Shown: positions 17,518-28,138 of the stretch, piece after piece
How positions within the stretch are numbered: the stretch's first letter is position 1
Layout: the number at the start of each line of letters is the position of its first letter
DNA from: Aeromonas sp. FDAARGOS 1405
GTDB lineage: Bacteria > Pseudomonadota > Gammaproteobacteria > Enterobacterales > Aeromonadaceae
Direction: 5' to 3'
NCBI RefSeq assembly: GCF_019048265.1
Contig: NZ_CP077311.1
Location: 1,986,001 to 2,050,000, forward strand
Length of the DNA stretch: 64,000 bases
Translations under genes and position numbers: made by a program
The notes under the pieces: model-generated
Database searches by the model: none
The model's input: only the letters and a program-made list of their open reading frames with translations
What the model was told of the DNA's origin: nothing

Positions 17518-18411
17518 ATGTCTATGGATCTGGACGATCTGCAACTGCTGCTGGATGTGGCCGAGCTGGGCAGCTTCAGTCAGGCGGCGGCCATTCGTGG
17601 CTGGTCACAGCCGCTGGTGAGCCAGCGGATTGCCCAGCTGGAGGAGAGCCTCGGGGCACCGCTGTTTCAGCGTCATCGGCGCGGGGTGACGCCGACCCGT
17701 GCCTGCGAGGAGTTTCTGCCATCGGCCCGCTCTGCGCTGGCGATCCTGAGCGAAGGGCGGCTGGCACTGCAGGGGGCGCCTGCGCTGCCTTGTATCCGTC
17801 TCTCCAGTCTGCCATCCCTCACTTCGGTGGTGTTTGGCTCGTTATTGATGGAGCTGGTGGACGAGCCGTTCGAGATCCGCTGCACCACGGATCACTCCGG
17901 CGAGATCATGCAGTCGCTGCTGACCGGGGAGGCCGATATCGGCTTTGTACTCAAGCGCCCGCCGGTTGCGGGCCTCCAGATGGAGCTGCTCTGCTGCTCC
18001 CCCATTATCGCTATCGCCTCGCCATTGCATCCGCTGGCCGGTTGTCACGGTCTCACCCTGGAGGATATTGCCGACCAGCGGCTGGCGCCTCAGGTATGGG
18101 GGCCGGGGTGTGACGTCTTTATCCAGCAGTTGCGGCGGTTGCGGCGGGCCGCCAGCCCCCTGCATGCGGTGCAGCCCGCCAGTGCGGCGCGGGATCTGGC
18201 GCTGGAACACGGGTTTATCACCCTGATGCCGGAGCTGGCCATCAAGCGGGATCTGGAGGTGGGGCGGCTGGTCAGGCTAGATGTGCGCAATCTGCCGCAA
18301 GAGCATTGGGATGTGATGATGGCGTGGCGCGGTGGCAAGCGGCCCAACCCGGCCCGGGAAACCGTGTTGGCCACCGCCCGCGCGCTGGCGAAACGGTGGC
18401 GCAATGAGTAG
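17518..18411 (+). CDS. LysR-family transcriptional regulator
   Basis: The N-terminal HTH (LDDLQLLLDVAELGSFSQAAAIRGWSQ, then VSQRIAQLEESLGAPLFQRHRRGVTPT) is typical, followed by a periplasmic-binding-protein-like effector domain (DHSGEIMQSLLTGEADIGFVL, PLAGCHGLTLEDIADQRL). The ATG at 17518 is chosen because the upstream GTG lies within the intergenic dyad. It probably regulates itself and the divergent mdtH. The ligand is unknown. A short hairpin follows. Confidence 0.88.
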   Translation: MSMDLDDLQLLLDVAELGSFSQAAAIRGWSQPLVSQRIAQLEESLGAPLFQRHRRGVTPTRACEEFLPSARSALAILSEGRLALQGAPALPCIRLSSLPSLTSVVFGSLLMELVDEPFEIRCTTDHSGEIMQSLLTGEADIGFVLKRPPVAGLQMELLCCSPIIAIASPLHPLAGCHGLTLEDIADQRLAPQVWGPGCDVFIQQLRRLRRAASPLHAVQPASAARDLALEHGFITLMPELAIKRDLEVGRLVRLDVRNLPQEHWDVMMAWRGGKRPNPARETVLATARALAKRWRNE

Positions 18412-18414
18412 AAC

Positions 18415-18436
18415 GATGCGGGACAAGGCCCGCATC
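18415..18436. terminator. Hairpin between convergent lysR gene and ahyB
   Basis: GATGCGGG-ACAAGG-CCCGCATC, an 8-bp perfect stem overlapping the end of the LysR gene region and 8 bp from the ahyB stop. No U-tract. Confidence 0.5.
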
Positions 18437-18443
18437 GGGTGGA

Positions 18444-20565
<2,122 letters not shown>

Positions 20566-21120
20566 ATGTTTTCATGGCAGTTGGACGACGAGCTTGCGCT
20601 GCTCTTCTTGCAGCCCGATATGGCGAGCGAACTGTTTGCCCTCTGCAATGACAACCGGGAGTACCTCTCCCAGTGGCTGCCCTGGCCGCCACTGATCCAG
20701 CGCCCCGTTGACAGCGCCCTCTTCATTCGCAGTGCCATAGAGAAGTTCGCCCGCGGCGAGGGGCTCACCACTGCCATCGAGTATCAGGGGGAGGTGGTGG
20801 GGGTTATAGGTTACAACAGCATCGATCACGACCTTGGCAAGGTGGTCATCGGTTACTGGCTGGCGGAGCGCTGGCAGGGCAACGGTATCATCACCCGTGC
20901 CTGTCAGGCCCTGATCCACCACGCCTTCGAGGAGATGGGGATGGAGAAAGTGGAGATCAGCGCCGCCACCGATAACGAGCCCAGCAGGGCTGTTTGTGAA
21001 CGGCTCGGGATGCAGCTGGAGGGGGTGACCCGGCGCGCAGAGCGGCTGGGCAACCGGATTGTGGACCATGTCCACTACAGCCTGCTGCGCGATGAGTGGC
21101 TAAGACAGAGGGAGTCCTGA
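20566..21120 (+). CDS. GNAT acetyltransferase, RimL-like
   Basis: 184-aa member of the RimJ/RimL branch of GNATs. Visible motifs are VIGYWLAERWQGNGIITRACQAL (acetyl-CoA binding) and ISAATDNEPSRAVCERLGMQLEG (motif B). AAAGGAG lies 7 bp before the ATG. Its stop overlaps the start of rimJ by one base (TGATG), so the two are translationally coupled. The protein acetylated is unknown; ribosomal protein L7/L12 is the RimL precedent. Confidence 0.85.
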   Translation: MFSWQLDDELALLFLQPDMASELFALCNDNREYLSQWLPWPPLIQRPVDSALFIRSAIEKFARGEGLTTAIEYQGEVVGVIGYNSIDHDLGKVVIGYWLAERWQGNGIITRACQALIHHAFEEMGMEKVEISAATDNEPSRAVCERLGMQLEGVTRRAERLGNRIVDHVHYSLLRDEWLRQRES

Positions 21121-21671
21121 TGGCGCTGCCACATATCAAGACGGCCCGCACCCACCTGACCATACTGTCGCCGGATCAGGCCCCCATGATGCTCGACTTC
21201 TACCGGCGCAACCGCGCCCATCTCGCCCCCTGGGAGCCGCTTCGGGACGAGCACTTTTACACCCTCTCTTACTGGCATGCCCGGCTGCAGGACAGCTACA
21301 GCCAGTTCTTCAACGGCACTGGCGTCAATCTGGTGGCCCTCGATCCGGCTGGCGAGCGGGTGATCGCCACCTGCAACTTCAGCAATATCCTGATGGGGGT
21401 CTTCAAGGCGTGTCATCTGGGCTATGCCATCGACCAGCAGCATCAGGGGCAGGGGGTGATGAGAGAGGTGCTGTCAGCCGCCATTGACTACCTGTTTCGC
21501 GAGCACGATCTGCATCGCATCATGGCTTGCTATATGCCTGCCAATCAGCGCAGTGGCGCCTTGCTGGAGCGGCTCGGTTTCGAGCGGGAGGGATTCGCGC
21601 GGGCATATCTGATGATCAATGGCCGCTGGGAGGATCACATCCTCACCTCGCTGATTAATCCGGCCTCCTGA
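21120..21671 (+). CDS. rimJ: Ribosomal protein S5 alanine N-acetyltransferase RimJ
   Basis: RimJ acetylates the N-terminus of ribosomal protein S5. The sequence tracks E. coli RimJ closely: LAPWEPLRDEHFY, TCNFSNILMGVFKACHLGYAI, QGQGVMREVLSAAI (acetyl-CoA loop), HRIMACYMPANQRSGALLERLGFEREGFA and a WEDHILTSL ending. The start at 21120 is set by the TGATG overlap with the preceding GNAT gene; an ATG at 21096 lies inside that gene and is less likely. A strong hairpin follows. Confidence 0.92.
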   Translation: MALPHIKTARTHLTILSPDQAPMMLDFYRRNRAHLAPWEPLRDEHFYTLSYWHARLQDSYSQFFNGTGVNLVALDPAGERVIATCNFSNILMGVFKACHLGYAIDQQHQGQGVMREVLSAAIDYLFREHDLHRIMACYMPANQRSGALLERLGFEREGFARAYLMINGRWEDHILTSLINPAS

Positions 21672-21688
21672 ACGACAGATAAAAAAAC

Positions 21689-21714
21689 GGGCCCGAAGTT
21701 GCCTTCGGACCCGT
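21689..21714. terminator. Bidirectional terminator between rimJ and lipoprotein gene
   Basis: ACGGGCCCGAAG and CTTCGGACCCGT form a 12-bp stem with one mismatch and an A-tract on the left side. It serves both convergent transcripts. Confidence 0.85.
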
Positions 21715-21733
21715 CTTCGAATGAGGTGCAGGC

Positions 21734-21979
21734 TTAGTTGGCCTTGGCATCGCTCACTGCAGCTTCAACCTTGGTAGCCGCTTCGGTAGCAGCTTTTTCT
21801 ACGGTTGCAGTCGCTTCGGAGGTGGCCTTTTCTACGGTAGAGGTGGCTTCGCTAGCGGCTTTTTCTACAGTGGCAGCAACTTCGGCGGCCGGAGCAGCAG
21901 GAGCGGCAGCTTTTTCTTCTTTCTGACCGCAAGCAGTCAACATCAGACCCAGGATACCGGCTACCAGTACTTTGTTCAT
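21734..21979 (-). CDS. Small lipoprotein with 11-residue amphipathic repeats
   Basis: The 81-aa product starts MNKVLVAGILGLMLTACG, a lipoprotein signal with lipobox LTAC. After an Ala/Pro linker come three tandem 11-residue units (TVEKAASEATS, TVEKATSEATA, TVEKAATEAAT) and a partial fourth. Eleven-residue periodicity with charged and alanine positions predicts a continuous amphipathic helix as in LEA or apolipoprotein-like proteins and Lpp-type coiled coils. It may be an envelope spacer or stress protein. The frame extends upstream to 22096, but only the ATG at 21979 gives a signal and has AGGGA before it. Confidence 0.85.
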   Translation of the reverse strand: MNKVLVAGILGLMLTACGQKEEKAAAPAAPAAEVAATVEKAASEATSTVEKATSEATATVEKAATEAATKVEAAVSDAKAN

Positions 21980-22288
21980 GTGCATTCCCTCAAATAAATA
22001 TGGAGAGATGGTCTGTGCAACCATCACAGCGCCCACCGTTGCCCGGTATTGAAACAAGAAGCCGGGAGGCAGCAGGCGGGCGCAATATAGCCCCATTAGT
22101 TACCGATGAAAACGGATATCACAATGACATTTTTTCGTGCCGTTGATAAAAAGCTCCACTGCAACGACTGATATCAATACAAGATGCCGTTAAATAGTGC
22201 TGATTGCACAATAAAACACCGCTTTGCTGCCATCTTGTGGCGGTTTAACAAGGTCAAGGTTGCTCAAGCGCGGCCGATGGCCCACACC

Positions 22289-23338
22289 TTAGTCAGACAG
22301 CTTCTGACAGGGCAGCCGTTTTCCCTCAAGGTGGCTCTGGCGGGCCAGATCCAGCAGCGCCATCACCGCCAGCGCTTCACTTGCTGGCACCGGGTTGCTC
22401 CCTTCGCCCTTGATGGCGGCGCAGACACCGCGATAGTAGGCGCCATAATCCCCCGCCTCACCCACCACGCTCTGCTGCTGTAACTGACCATCGACAATGC
22501 GGCTGAGCTGACCGGGTTCGCTATCCATGCCCCAATCCGCCGCCGGGGGCCGCTTGCCCAGCTTGAGCTGATCTTCCTGCACATCCATACCGAATTTCAC
22601 GAACGAACCCTGGCTGCCGTGAACGATGAAACGCGGCATGGTGGCCGAGACCAGACAGCTGCCATGCAGAATGACCCGCAGAGCACCGTAACCCAGCACC
22701 ACATGGAAGTAGTCGTCCGCCAGTGCGCCGGGGCGCTGCTCGGCCAGATCGGCCTGTAGCCAGTCCGGCTGGCCGAACAGCTGCAGCGCCTGATCCAGCA
22801 CGTGAGGGCCGAGATCGAACCAGAGGCCGGAACCCGGGCCACCCGCTTCGCGCCAGCGCTGGCGAACTTCGGGGCGATAGCGATCGAAGTGGGATTCGAA
22901 CTGGGCGATCTGCCCCAGCGTCCCCTCGGCAATCAAACGGCGCACGGTAAGGAAATCCCCGTCCCAACGACGGTTGTGGAAGATGCTGAGCAGCCGCTGC
23001 TGCTTTTCGGCCAGCTCGACCAGCGCTTGCGCCTCGGCCAGGTCCAGTGCAAAGGGCTTGTCGATCACCACATGTTTGCCTGCCAGCAGCGCCTGGCGGG
23101 CGAGGGGGGCATGGGTGTCGTTGGGGGTGGCGATCACCACCAGATCGACGGTCTCATCGCTTAGCACCTCCTCCAATGAGCCGACCCGGCAGTCGGGCAG
23201 ATCGGCCTGCACCTTGGCGGCATCGCGGCTTACCACCCTGCTCAGGGACAAGCCCGGGGTGGTGGAGAGGAAGGGAGCGTGGAAGGTCTTGCCTGCAAAG
23301 CCATAGCCCACCAGGGCTGCGTTGAGAGTGTGGCTCAT
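22289..23338 (-). CDS. Gfo/Idh/MocA-family NAD(P)-dependent oxidoreductase (YdgJ-like)
   Basis: Cytosolic dehydrogenase-fold protein. The Rossmann glycines are in LNAALVGYGFAGKTFHAPF, the conserved EKP-like motif appears as HVVIDKPFALDLAEA, and the catalytic-region aspartate/histidine are in WFDLGPHVLDQALQLF. The substrate is probably a sugar or inositol-like polyol; nothing here narrows it. It is downstream of the MFS gene on the same strand but separated by a hairpin, so the two may be transcribed separately. Confidence 0.85.
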   Translation of the reverse strand: MSHTLNAALVGYGFAGKTFHAPFLSTTPGLSLSRVVSRDAAKVQADLPDCRVGSLEEVLSDETVDLVVIATPNDTHAPLARQALLAGKHVVIDKPFALDLAEAQALVELAEKQQRLLSIFHNRRWDGDFLTVRRLIAEGTLGQIAQFESHFDRYRPEVRQRWREAGGPGSGLWFDLGPHVLDQALQLFGQPDWLQADLAEQRPGALADDYFHVVLGYGALRVILHGSCLVSATMPRFIVHGSQGSFVKFGMDVQEDQLKLGKRPPAADWGMDSEPGQLSRIVDGQLQQQSVVGEAGDYGAYYRGVCAAIKGEGSNPVPASEALAVMALLDLARQSHLEGKRLPCQKLSD

Positions 23339-23429
23339 CGGGAGTTCTCCGCTGACATCGAGTGAGTAGGGTTGCCATCGCAGGAAATCTGCCGGATGGC
23401 CATATGCTGTAAAGACGATACAAACGAGA

Positions 23430-23448
23430 AGGGGGCCGATGGCCCCCT
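23430..23448. terminator. Hairpin between MFS and oxidoreductase genes
   Basis: AGGGGGCC-GAT-GGCCCCCT, an 8-bp perfect stem 25 bp after the MFS stop on the minus strand. It probably ends the MFS transcript. Confidence 0.65.
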
Positions 23449-23473
23449 GAGTGTGCCCATCAGAGCACAGGAT

Positions 23474-24637
23474 TTATTGCAAACACAAGCGGCGACCGCG
23501 GCGGGTCATCAGCATCACCAAGGGCGGCAGCAGCAGCCACATATGCAGTGCCAGCTGGCTGAGCGGGTCGTGCATCAGGGCGCCGGTCAGACCAACCAGG
23601 GCGCCGGAGCCGCTCATCTGGAACAGGCCGAGCAGGGCGGCGGCGGTACCGGCGCAGTGGCCGAACGGTGCCAGCGCCATCCCGGCGGCCGAGCCCAGAA
23701 TCATGGCAAAGCCGATGCTGGAGAGGAATACCGGCCCCATCATCGCCAGCGGATGTTCGATGTGCATGGCCAAAGTCAGGGTGATGGCCGAGAGCATCAA
23801 CACCAGCAGGCCGATGCGCAGGGTGCGTCTTGGCCCCACCTTGGCGATAAAGCGCGGCGCCATAAAGCAAGCCAGGATGTTGAGCGCGGCGTTGGCGGTA
23901 AACCAGTAGCTAAAGCCGCTCATGTCCAGCCCCAGCTTCACCATCAGCTGCACCGGTGCGGCGGTGACATAAGCGAGGATCACAGCCATCGCCAGCATGC
24001 ACAGCGCCGCATTGAACAGGAAGCTGGGGGAGCGCAGCACCGGGCTGTAGCGAGACCAGCTGATGAGGGCCCCTTCGCTGCGAGTCTCTTCCGGACGGGT
24101 CTCCGGCATCCGCCACATCAGCCAGCTGCCGACGATGAGCGCATAACCGGCCATAAACCAGAAGTTTGCAGACCAGCCCGCCTTGGCGGTGAGCCAGCCA
24201 CCGAGCAGGGGGGCCAGCGCAGGAATAAAGCAGATGGCCCCATTGAGGTAGGAGATCATCTGGCCGCTCTTTTTCGGGCCGTAGCTGTCACGTACCACCG
24301 AGAAGGCGGCGACCGAGGTAGCGCAGGCGCCGAAGCCCTGCAGCACCCGGGCCAGCATCAATTCGCCGAGGCTGGCGGCAAAACCGGCCCCCAGCGCGCT
24401 CAGGCCATAGAGCAGCACGCCGCCCAGAGCGATGGGCTTGCGACCGTAGCGATCGGCCAGCGGGCCAACAAGCAGTTGCCCCAGCCCCATGCTGAACAGG
24501 AACCAGGTGATGGTGCCCTGCATCAGGGTTACTTCGGCGCCCAGCTGCTCGGCCATCTGCGGAATGGCGGGCAGGTAGATGTCGATAGCCAGCGGACTGA
24601 ACAGCACCAGTAGTACGAGCAAAAGTATCAATGGCAT
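23474..24637 (-). CDS. MFS drug-resistance transporter, Bcr/CflA (DHA1) family
   Basis: Inner-membrane pump of about 387 aa with twelve predicted helices. Motif A is LLVGPLADRYGRKPIALGG, and LARVLQGFGACATSVAAFSVVRD is the family-typical helix 4. The N-terminal FSPLAIDIYLPAIPQMAEQL is the Bcr/CflA signature (D-x-Y-L-P-A-x-P). The substrate is unknown. GAGG precedes the ATG. The divergent rdgB lies 238 bp away. Confidence 0.88.
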   Translation of the reverse strand: MPLILLLVLLVLFSPLAIDIYLPAIPQMAEQLGAEVTLMQGTITWFLFSMGLGQLLVGPLADRYGRKPIALGGVLLYGLSALGAGFAASLGELMLARVLQGFGACATSVAAFSVVRDSYGPKKSGQMISYLNGAICFIPALAPLLGGWLTAKAGWSANFWFMAGYALIVGSWLMWRMPETRPEETRSEGALISWSRYSPVLRSPSFLFNAALCMLAMAVILAYVTAAPVQLMVKLGLDMSGFSYWFTANAALNILACFMAPRFIAKVGPRRTLRIGLLVLMLSAITLTLAMHIEHPLAMMGPVFLSSIGFAMILGSAAGMALAPFGHCAGTAAALLGLFQMSGSGALVGLTGALMHDPLSQLALHMWLLLPPLVMLMTRRGRRLCLQ

Positions 24638-24875
24638 CTGTCACCTCTTTAGTCAGCCAGGTTAATGAATTGGGGCGCGAGTCTACTGACTCACAGTAAT
24701 GAATAGAAATGGTATTTAATCACTTTGGTTATTCCATTATGGAAACATGTATTAAAAAGCTGGTTATTCGATGGCGGCAAATCCCCCGCAACCCCATCAC
24801 AGCGGGTGTAATTGACGCTTTTACTAAACGCTTGCGCCGCATAGAATGCGCAGATTATTTTTGCGGAGGTGCTCG

Positions 24876-25472
24876 ATGAACAAGCTTGTCCTGGCAACAG
24901 GTAACCAGAAAAAGGTGAAGGAATTGGCCGCCATGCTGGCCGATATGAAGATCCAGGTGATCCCACAGAGCGAGTTTGCGGTCTCCGATGCCGATGAGAC
25001 CGGCACCACCTTCGTCGAGAATGCCATCATCAAGGCCCGCCACGCCGCCCGCATTACCGGTCTGCCCGCCGTGGCCGATGATTCCGGTCTGGAAGTTGAT
25101 CTGCTGCAAGGGCGCCCCGGCGTCTACTCCGCCCGCTTTGCCGGTGTGGGGGCTGGTGACAAGGCCAACATAGAGAAGCTGCTCGGCGAGCTGCAAGGTG
25201 CCCCCGAGTACCTGAAGAGCGCCCGCTTCTGGTGTGTGCTGGTCTATATGCGTCACGCCGACGATCCCACCCCCGTCATCTGTCAGGCGAGCTGGGAAGG
25301 GATGATCATCGACGAGCCGCGCGGTCAGCACGGTTTTGGCTATGACCCGGTCTTCTTCGTGCCGGATCACGACTGCACCGCCGCCCAGATGCCCGCCGAA
25401 CTGAAAAACCAGCTGAGCCATCGTGGTCAGGCGCTGGCCAAGCTCAAAGCGGCGCTGGCTGCTGCGCACTGA
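24876..25472 (+). CDS. rdgB: XTP/dITP pyrophosphatase RdgB (HAM1 family)
   Basis: Housekeeping nucleotide pyrophosphatase that removes dITP, dXTP and ITP from the pool. LVLATGNQKKVKEL (P-loop-like N-terminus), FVENAIIKARHAA, ADDSGLEVDLLQGRPGVYSARFAG and HGFGYDPVFF are the classic HAM1 motifs. The ATG at 24876 has GCGGAGG upstream; the frame from 24846 is a run-on. It is followed by hemW, the usual order in gammaproteobacteria. Confidence 0.96.
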   Translation: MNKLVLATGNQKKVKELAAMLADMKIQVIPQSEFAVSDADETGTTFVENAIIKARHAARITGLPAVADDSGLEVDLLQGRPGVYSARFAGVGAGDKANIEKLLGELQGAPEYLKSARFWCVLVYMRHADDPTPVICQASWEGMIIDEPRGQHGFGYDPVFFVPDHDCTAAQMPAELKNQLSHRGQALAKLKAALAAAH

Positions 25473-25562
25473 GTCACTTCGCCACCTTGTCGGTTACACA
25501 CGGCCAATCACACATAATCATCTACAATGGGGGCCTTGAGCCCCCGTTTTATTGGAAGCCCC

Positions 25563-26708
25563 ATGCTGCAACTGCCGCCGCTCTCTCTCTATATTCATGT
25601 GCCCTGGTGCGTCCAGAAGTGCCCTTACTGTGACTTCAACTCCCATGCCCAGAAGGGGGAGTTGCCTCACCTCGAATATGTCGCCGCCCTGCTGGAGGAT
25701 CTGGATCAGGATCTGAAGTGGGCACAGGGGCGGCCGCTCTCCTCGATCTTTATCGGTGGCGGCACCCCCAGCCTGTTGACGGTGGAGGCGATGCAAGCCT
25801 TGCTGGACGGGGTGCGGGCCCGTATTCCGCTCGCCGCAGATTGCGAGATCACCATGGAGGCCAATCCGGGCACGGTGGAGGCGGACAAGTTTGCCGGTTT
25901 CCAGCGCGCCGGCATCAACCGCATCTCCATCGGCGTGCAGAGCTTCCAGCAGGAGAAGCTGACCCGCCTCGGCCGCATTCACGGCCCGGAAGAGGCCCGC
26001 AAGGCCGCCGCACTGGCCCATGCCATCAAGTTGCCTACCTTCAATCTGGATCTGATGCATGGTCTGCCGGATCAGAGTCTGGATGACGCCCTTTATGACC
26101 TGCAGCAGGCTATCGACTGCGCCCCGCCGCACCTCTCCTGGTATCAGCTCACCATAGAGCCGAACACGGCATTTGCCTCCAAACCGCCCAAACTGCCGGA
26201 AGATGACACCCTGTGGGATATCTATGAGCAGGGCCACGCCATGCTCACCGCCAGCGGTTATCGCCAGTACGAAATCTCGGCTTACGCCAAAGAGGGCTAT
26301 CAGTGCCATCACAACCTCAACTACTGGCGCTTTGGTGACTATCTGGGGATTGGCTGTGGCGCCCACGGCAAGGTGACCGATCTCGCGAACCAACAGATCC
26401 TGCGCACCGCCAAGGTGAAGCATCCGAAAGGGTATCTGGACAAGAGTCGCCCCTATCTGGACGAGCAGTGGCAGGTGACGGCAGACGATCTGCCGCTCGA
26501 ATACTTTATGAACCGCTTCCGCCTGTTTGAACCGGCCCCCAAGGCGGAGTTCGAGGCCTATACCGGCTTGCCGCTGGAAAGGGTAGAGACGGTGCTCGCC
26601 ATCGCCCAGAGCAAGGAGCTGATCGAGGATTTGGGGGATAGCTGGCAGCTCACTTCTCTCGGCCATCGCTATCTGAACGTATTGCTCGAACTGTTTATGG
26701 ATGAGTGA
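25563..26708 (+). CDS. hemW: Radical SAM heme chaperone HemW
   Basis: HemW binds heme and delivers it to respiratory proteins; it was long misnamed oxygen-independent coproporphyrinogen oxidase. The radical-SAM cluster motif is CVQKCPYC (C-x3-C-x2-C, near residue 20), followed by FIGGGTPSLL, EANPGTVEADKF and RISIGVQSF. The length of about 381 aa and the lack of the long N-terminal extension of HemN support HemW. The ATG at 25563 starts MLQLPPLSLYIHVPWC. A hairpin follows. Confidence 0.93.
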   Translation: MLQLPPLSLYIHVPWCVQKCPYCDFNSHAQKGELPHLEYVAALLEDLDQDLKWAQGRPLSSIFIGGGTPSLLTVEAMQALLDGVRARIPLAADCEITMEANPGTVEADKFAGFQRAGINRISIGVQSFQQEKLTRLGRIHGPEEARKAAALAHAIKLPTFNLDLMHGLPDQSLDDALYDLQQAIDCAPPHLSWYQLTIEPNTAFASKPPKLPEDDTLWDIYEQGHAMLTASGYRQYEISAYAKEGYQCHHNLNYWRFGDYLGIGCGAHGKVTDLANQQILRTAKVKHPKGYLDKSRPYLDEQWQVTADDLPLEYFMNRFRLFEPAPKAEFEAYTGLPLERVETVLAIAQSKELIEDLGDSWQLTSLGHRYLNVLLELFMDE

Positions 26709-26757
26709 GCGGCCTGTTGAGGCTGTGAGTTGGCGTTGCCAAATCGCTTCTTCTGTC

Positions 26758-26793
26758 AAAACGATCAGGGCGCCAATGGCGCCCTGATCGTTT
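26758..26793. terminator. Bidirectional terminator between hemW and arfA
   Basis: AAAACGATCAGGGCGCC and GGCGCCCTGATCGTTTA form a long near-perfect stem flanked by A- and T-tracts. It lies 20 bp after the arfA stop codon on the minus strand. Confidence 0.9.
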
Positions 26794-26812
26794 ATGGTCG
26801 GTAGAAACCCGC

Positions 26813-27052
26813 TCAGCAGCAGACGCTGATCATCTGTTGTTGGCCGGGCTCCCACCGCTTGCCAAATTTGGCCTTGCGCTGGTAACTCCCCTTGCCCTTC
26901 TTGTTGCGCTCGACCCGGCTGCGAAACAGGGGATCGGAGAGCAGGGCATGCAGATGGTTATCCTTTATCTCACCGCGCTGATGGGCATAGTGGCCCCCTT
27001 GCGCATTCTCCTCACGGGGGAGGGCGGGTTGGTCGACCCGAATTTTGGCCAT
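26813..27052 (-). CDS. arfA: Alternative ribosome-rescue factor A
   Basis: ArfA frees ribosomes stalled on non-stop mRNA by recruiting RF2 when trans-translation fails. The core [20 protein letters not shown] and the basic tail [20 protein letters not shown] match E. coli ArfA ([33 protein letters not shown]). The 79-aa product starts at ATG 27052 with GAGGAG upstream, and has an N-terminal extension of about 18 residues relative to E. coli. The C-terminal hydrophobic tail is only MISVCC. The strong terminator lies after the stop codon rather than within the coding region, so the E. coli non-stop self-regulation may not apply. Confidence 0.88.
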   Translation of the reverse strand: MAKIRVDQPALPREENAQGGHYAHQRGEIKDNHLHALLSDPLFRSRVERNKKGKGSYQRKAKFGKRWEPGQQQMISVCC

Positions 27053-27266
27053 GATGGCTCCTCTTCTTTTCTCTTGGTGTGTTGATGCTTGTGTCTGGAT
27101 GGCGGTTTTCGCTGCGGGCGCCTGTTCAGATGAGCGCCCGGCAACCGGATGCACTGGCACCGGTTAAAAACGCGGCGATTTTGTCACCAAATCGCCGCCG
27201 GAGCAATGCGTCGGCGGCGCCGAGTCAGTCACACTGAGCTAGGCACGCTCAGTCAGGCATACCATG

Positions 27267-27722
27267 TCAGCCGTGAACCGGGTCATGCTGGTCGTGGTTG
27301 TGATGCTCGTGATGGGCCGGTGCACCAGATTCCAGCGTCTCGAGGATGGCGCAGTGCTCCGCCGAGCGGGGGCCGCCGCAGCAGATATTGGAGAGCTCGC
27401 GCAGATTGTCGCGAAAGCGGGTCAGTTCGATGATCTTCTGCTCCACCTGGGCCAGCTTGGTGTCGGCCACTGCTTTCACCTCCTGACAGGTGACTTTGGC
27501 CTTGTTGGTATCGAGGTCGAGCAGCTCGCCGATATCGGCCAGCGAGAATCCCACCGACTTGGCGCGAATGATGAACTCCAGCCGCCGCCTGTCCTGTTCA
27601 CTGTAGAGGCGGTAGCCGGATTCGTTGCGGATCCCCGGTGAGATAAGCCCGTTCTTCTCGTAAAAACGCAGGGTATCTGCCTTGACCCCGCACGCCTTGG
27701 CCAGTTCACCGATCCGATACAT
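27267..27722 (-). CDS. zntR: Zinc-responsive MerR-family activator ZntR
   Basis: MerR-type DNA-distorting regulator. The N-terminus MYRIGELAKACGVKADTLRF matches E. coli ZntR, and the metal-site cysteines are present (VTCQEVK, NICCGGPRSAEHCAILE). The C-terminal tail is unusually rich in histidine (HHEHHNHDQHDPVHG), which could hold additional zinc. The target zntA is not in the window. It is divergent from purH across 416 bp. Confidence 0.9.
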   Translation of the reverse strand: MYRIGELAKACGVKADTLRFYEKNGLISPGIRNESGYRLYSEQDRRRLEFIIRAKSVGFSLADIGELLDLDTNKAKVTCQEVKAVADTKLAQVEQKIIELTRFRDNLRELSNICCGGPRSAEHCAILETLESGAPAHHEHHNHDQHDPVHG

Positions 27723-28138
27723 GCTCTATCTCCCCTTGAATGTATGCCGCCACAAAAACCGGAATCCACTATCACCCCTTTGCCCATGGATTGCCAGCCA
27801 AGGGCATAAAAGGGGCAGATAAACATCTCCTGGCGACCCTTTTTTCCCATAAAACACTGAAAGTGCAAACGTTTCGAGAAAATCAAGTGGAAAACGTTTG
27901 ACGCCGCGCCAAATAAGGCTTTGCTGTTTCAAAAAATCCACCACATGTCACATTTTTTGTGTAGAATACGCGCCCATAACAGAGCGCCGCACCAAGCGGG
28001 CATTTCCTAAAACGCTTTTGCCGGATGTCGGGGCGAGAGTGGTTTGCGAAATCCCCCACTTCCATTTATTTGGGGACTCTCTGTGTTGAGCCTCGCCTCC
28101 CATGGAACGGTCCCCGTTATGTTGAGGACGATAGTGTG
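27723..28138. other. zntR-purH intergenic region and purH leader
   Basis: Besides the two PurR boxes it holds a -10-like TAGAAT at 27962-27967 without a clear -35, and a leader of about 170 nt with a small hairpin AACGG-TCC-CCGTT (28106-28118) just before the purH start region. No coding frame is convincing, although the purH frame is open back to 28025. Confidence 0.5.
27863..27905. promoter_or_regulatory. Pair of PurR operator boxes
   Basis: GTGCAAACGTTTCGAG (27863-27878) and, on the other strand, GGCGTCAAACGTTTTC (27890-27905) both match the E. coli PurR consensus core GCAAACGTTTTC. Two boxes about 27 bp apart upstream of purHD indicate purine repression. Confidence 0.7.

Noticed and set aside
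24812..24847. rdgB promoter TTGACG...TAGAAT
   Set aside because: The spacing is 24 bp, too long for a sigma-70 promoter.
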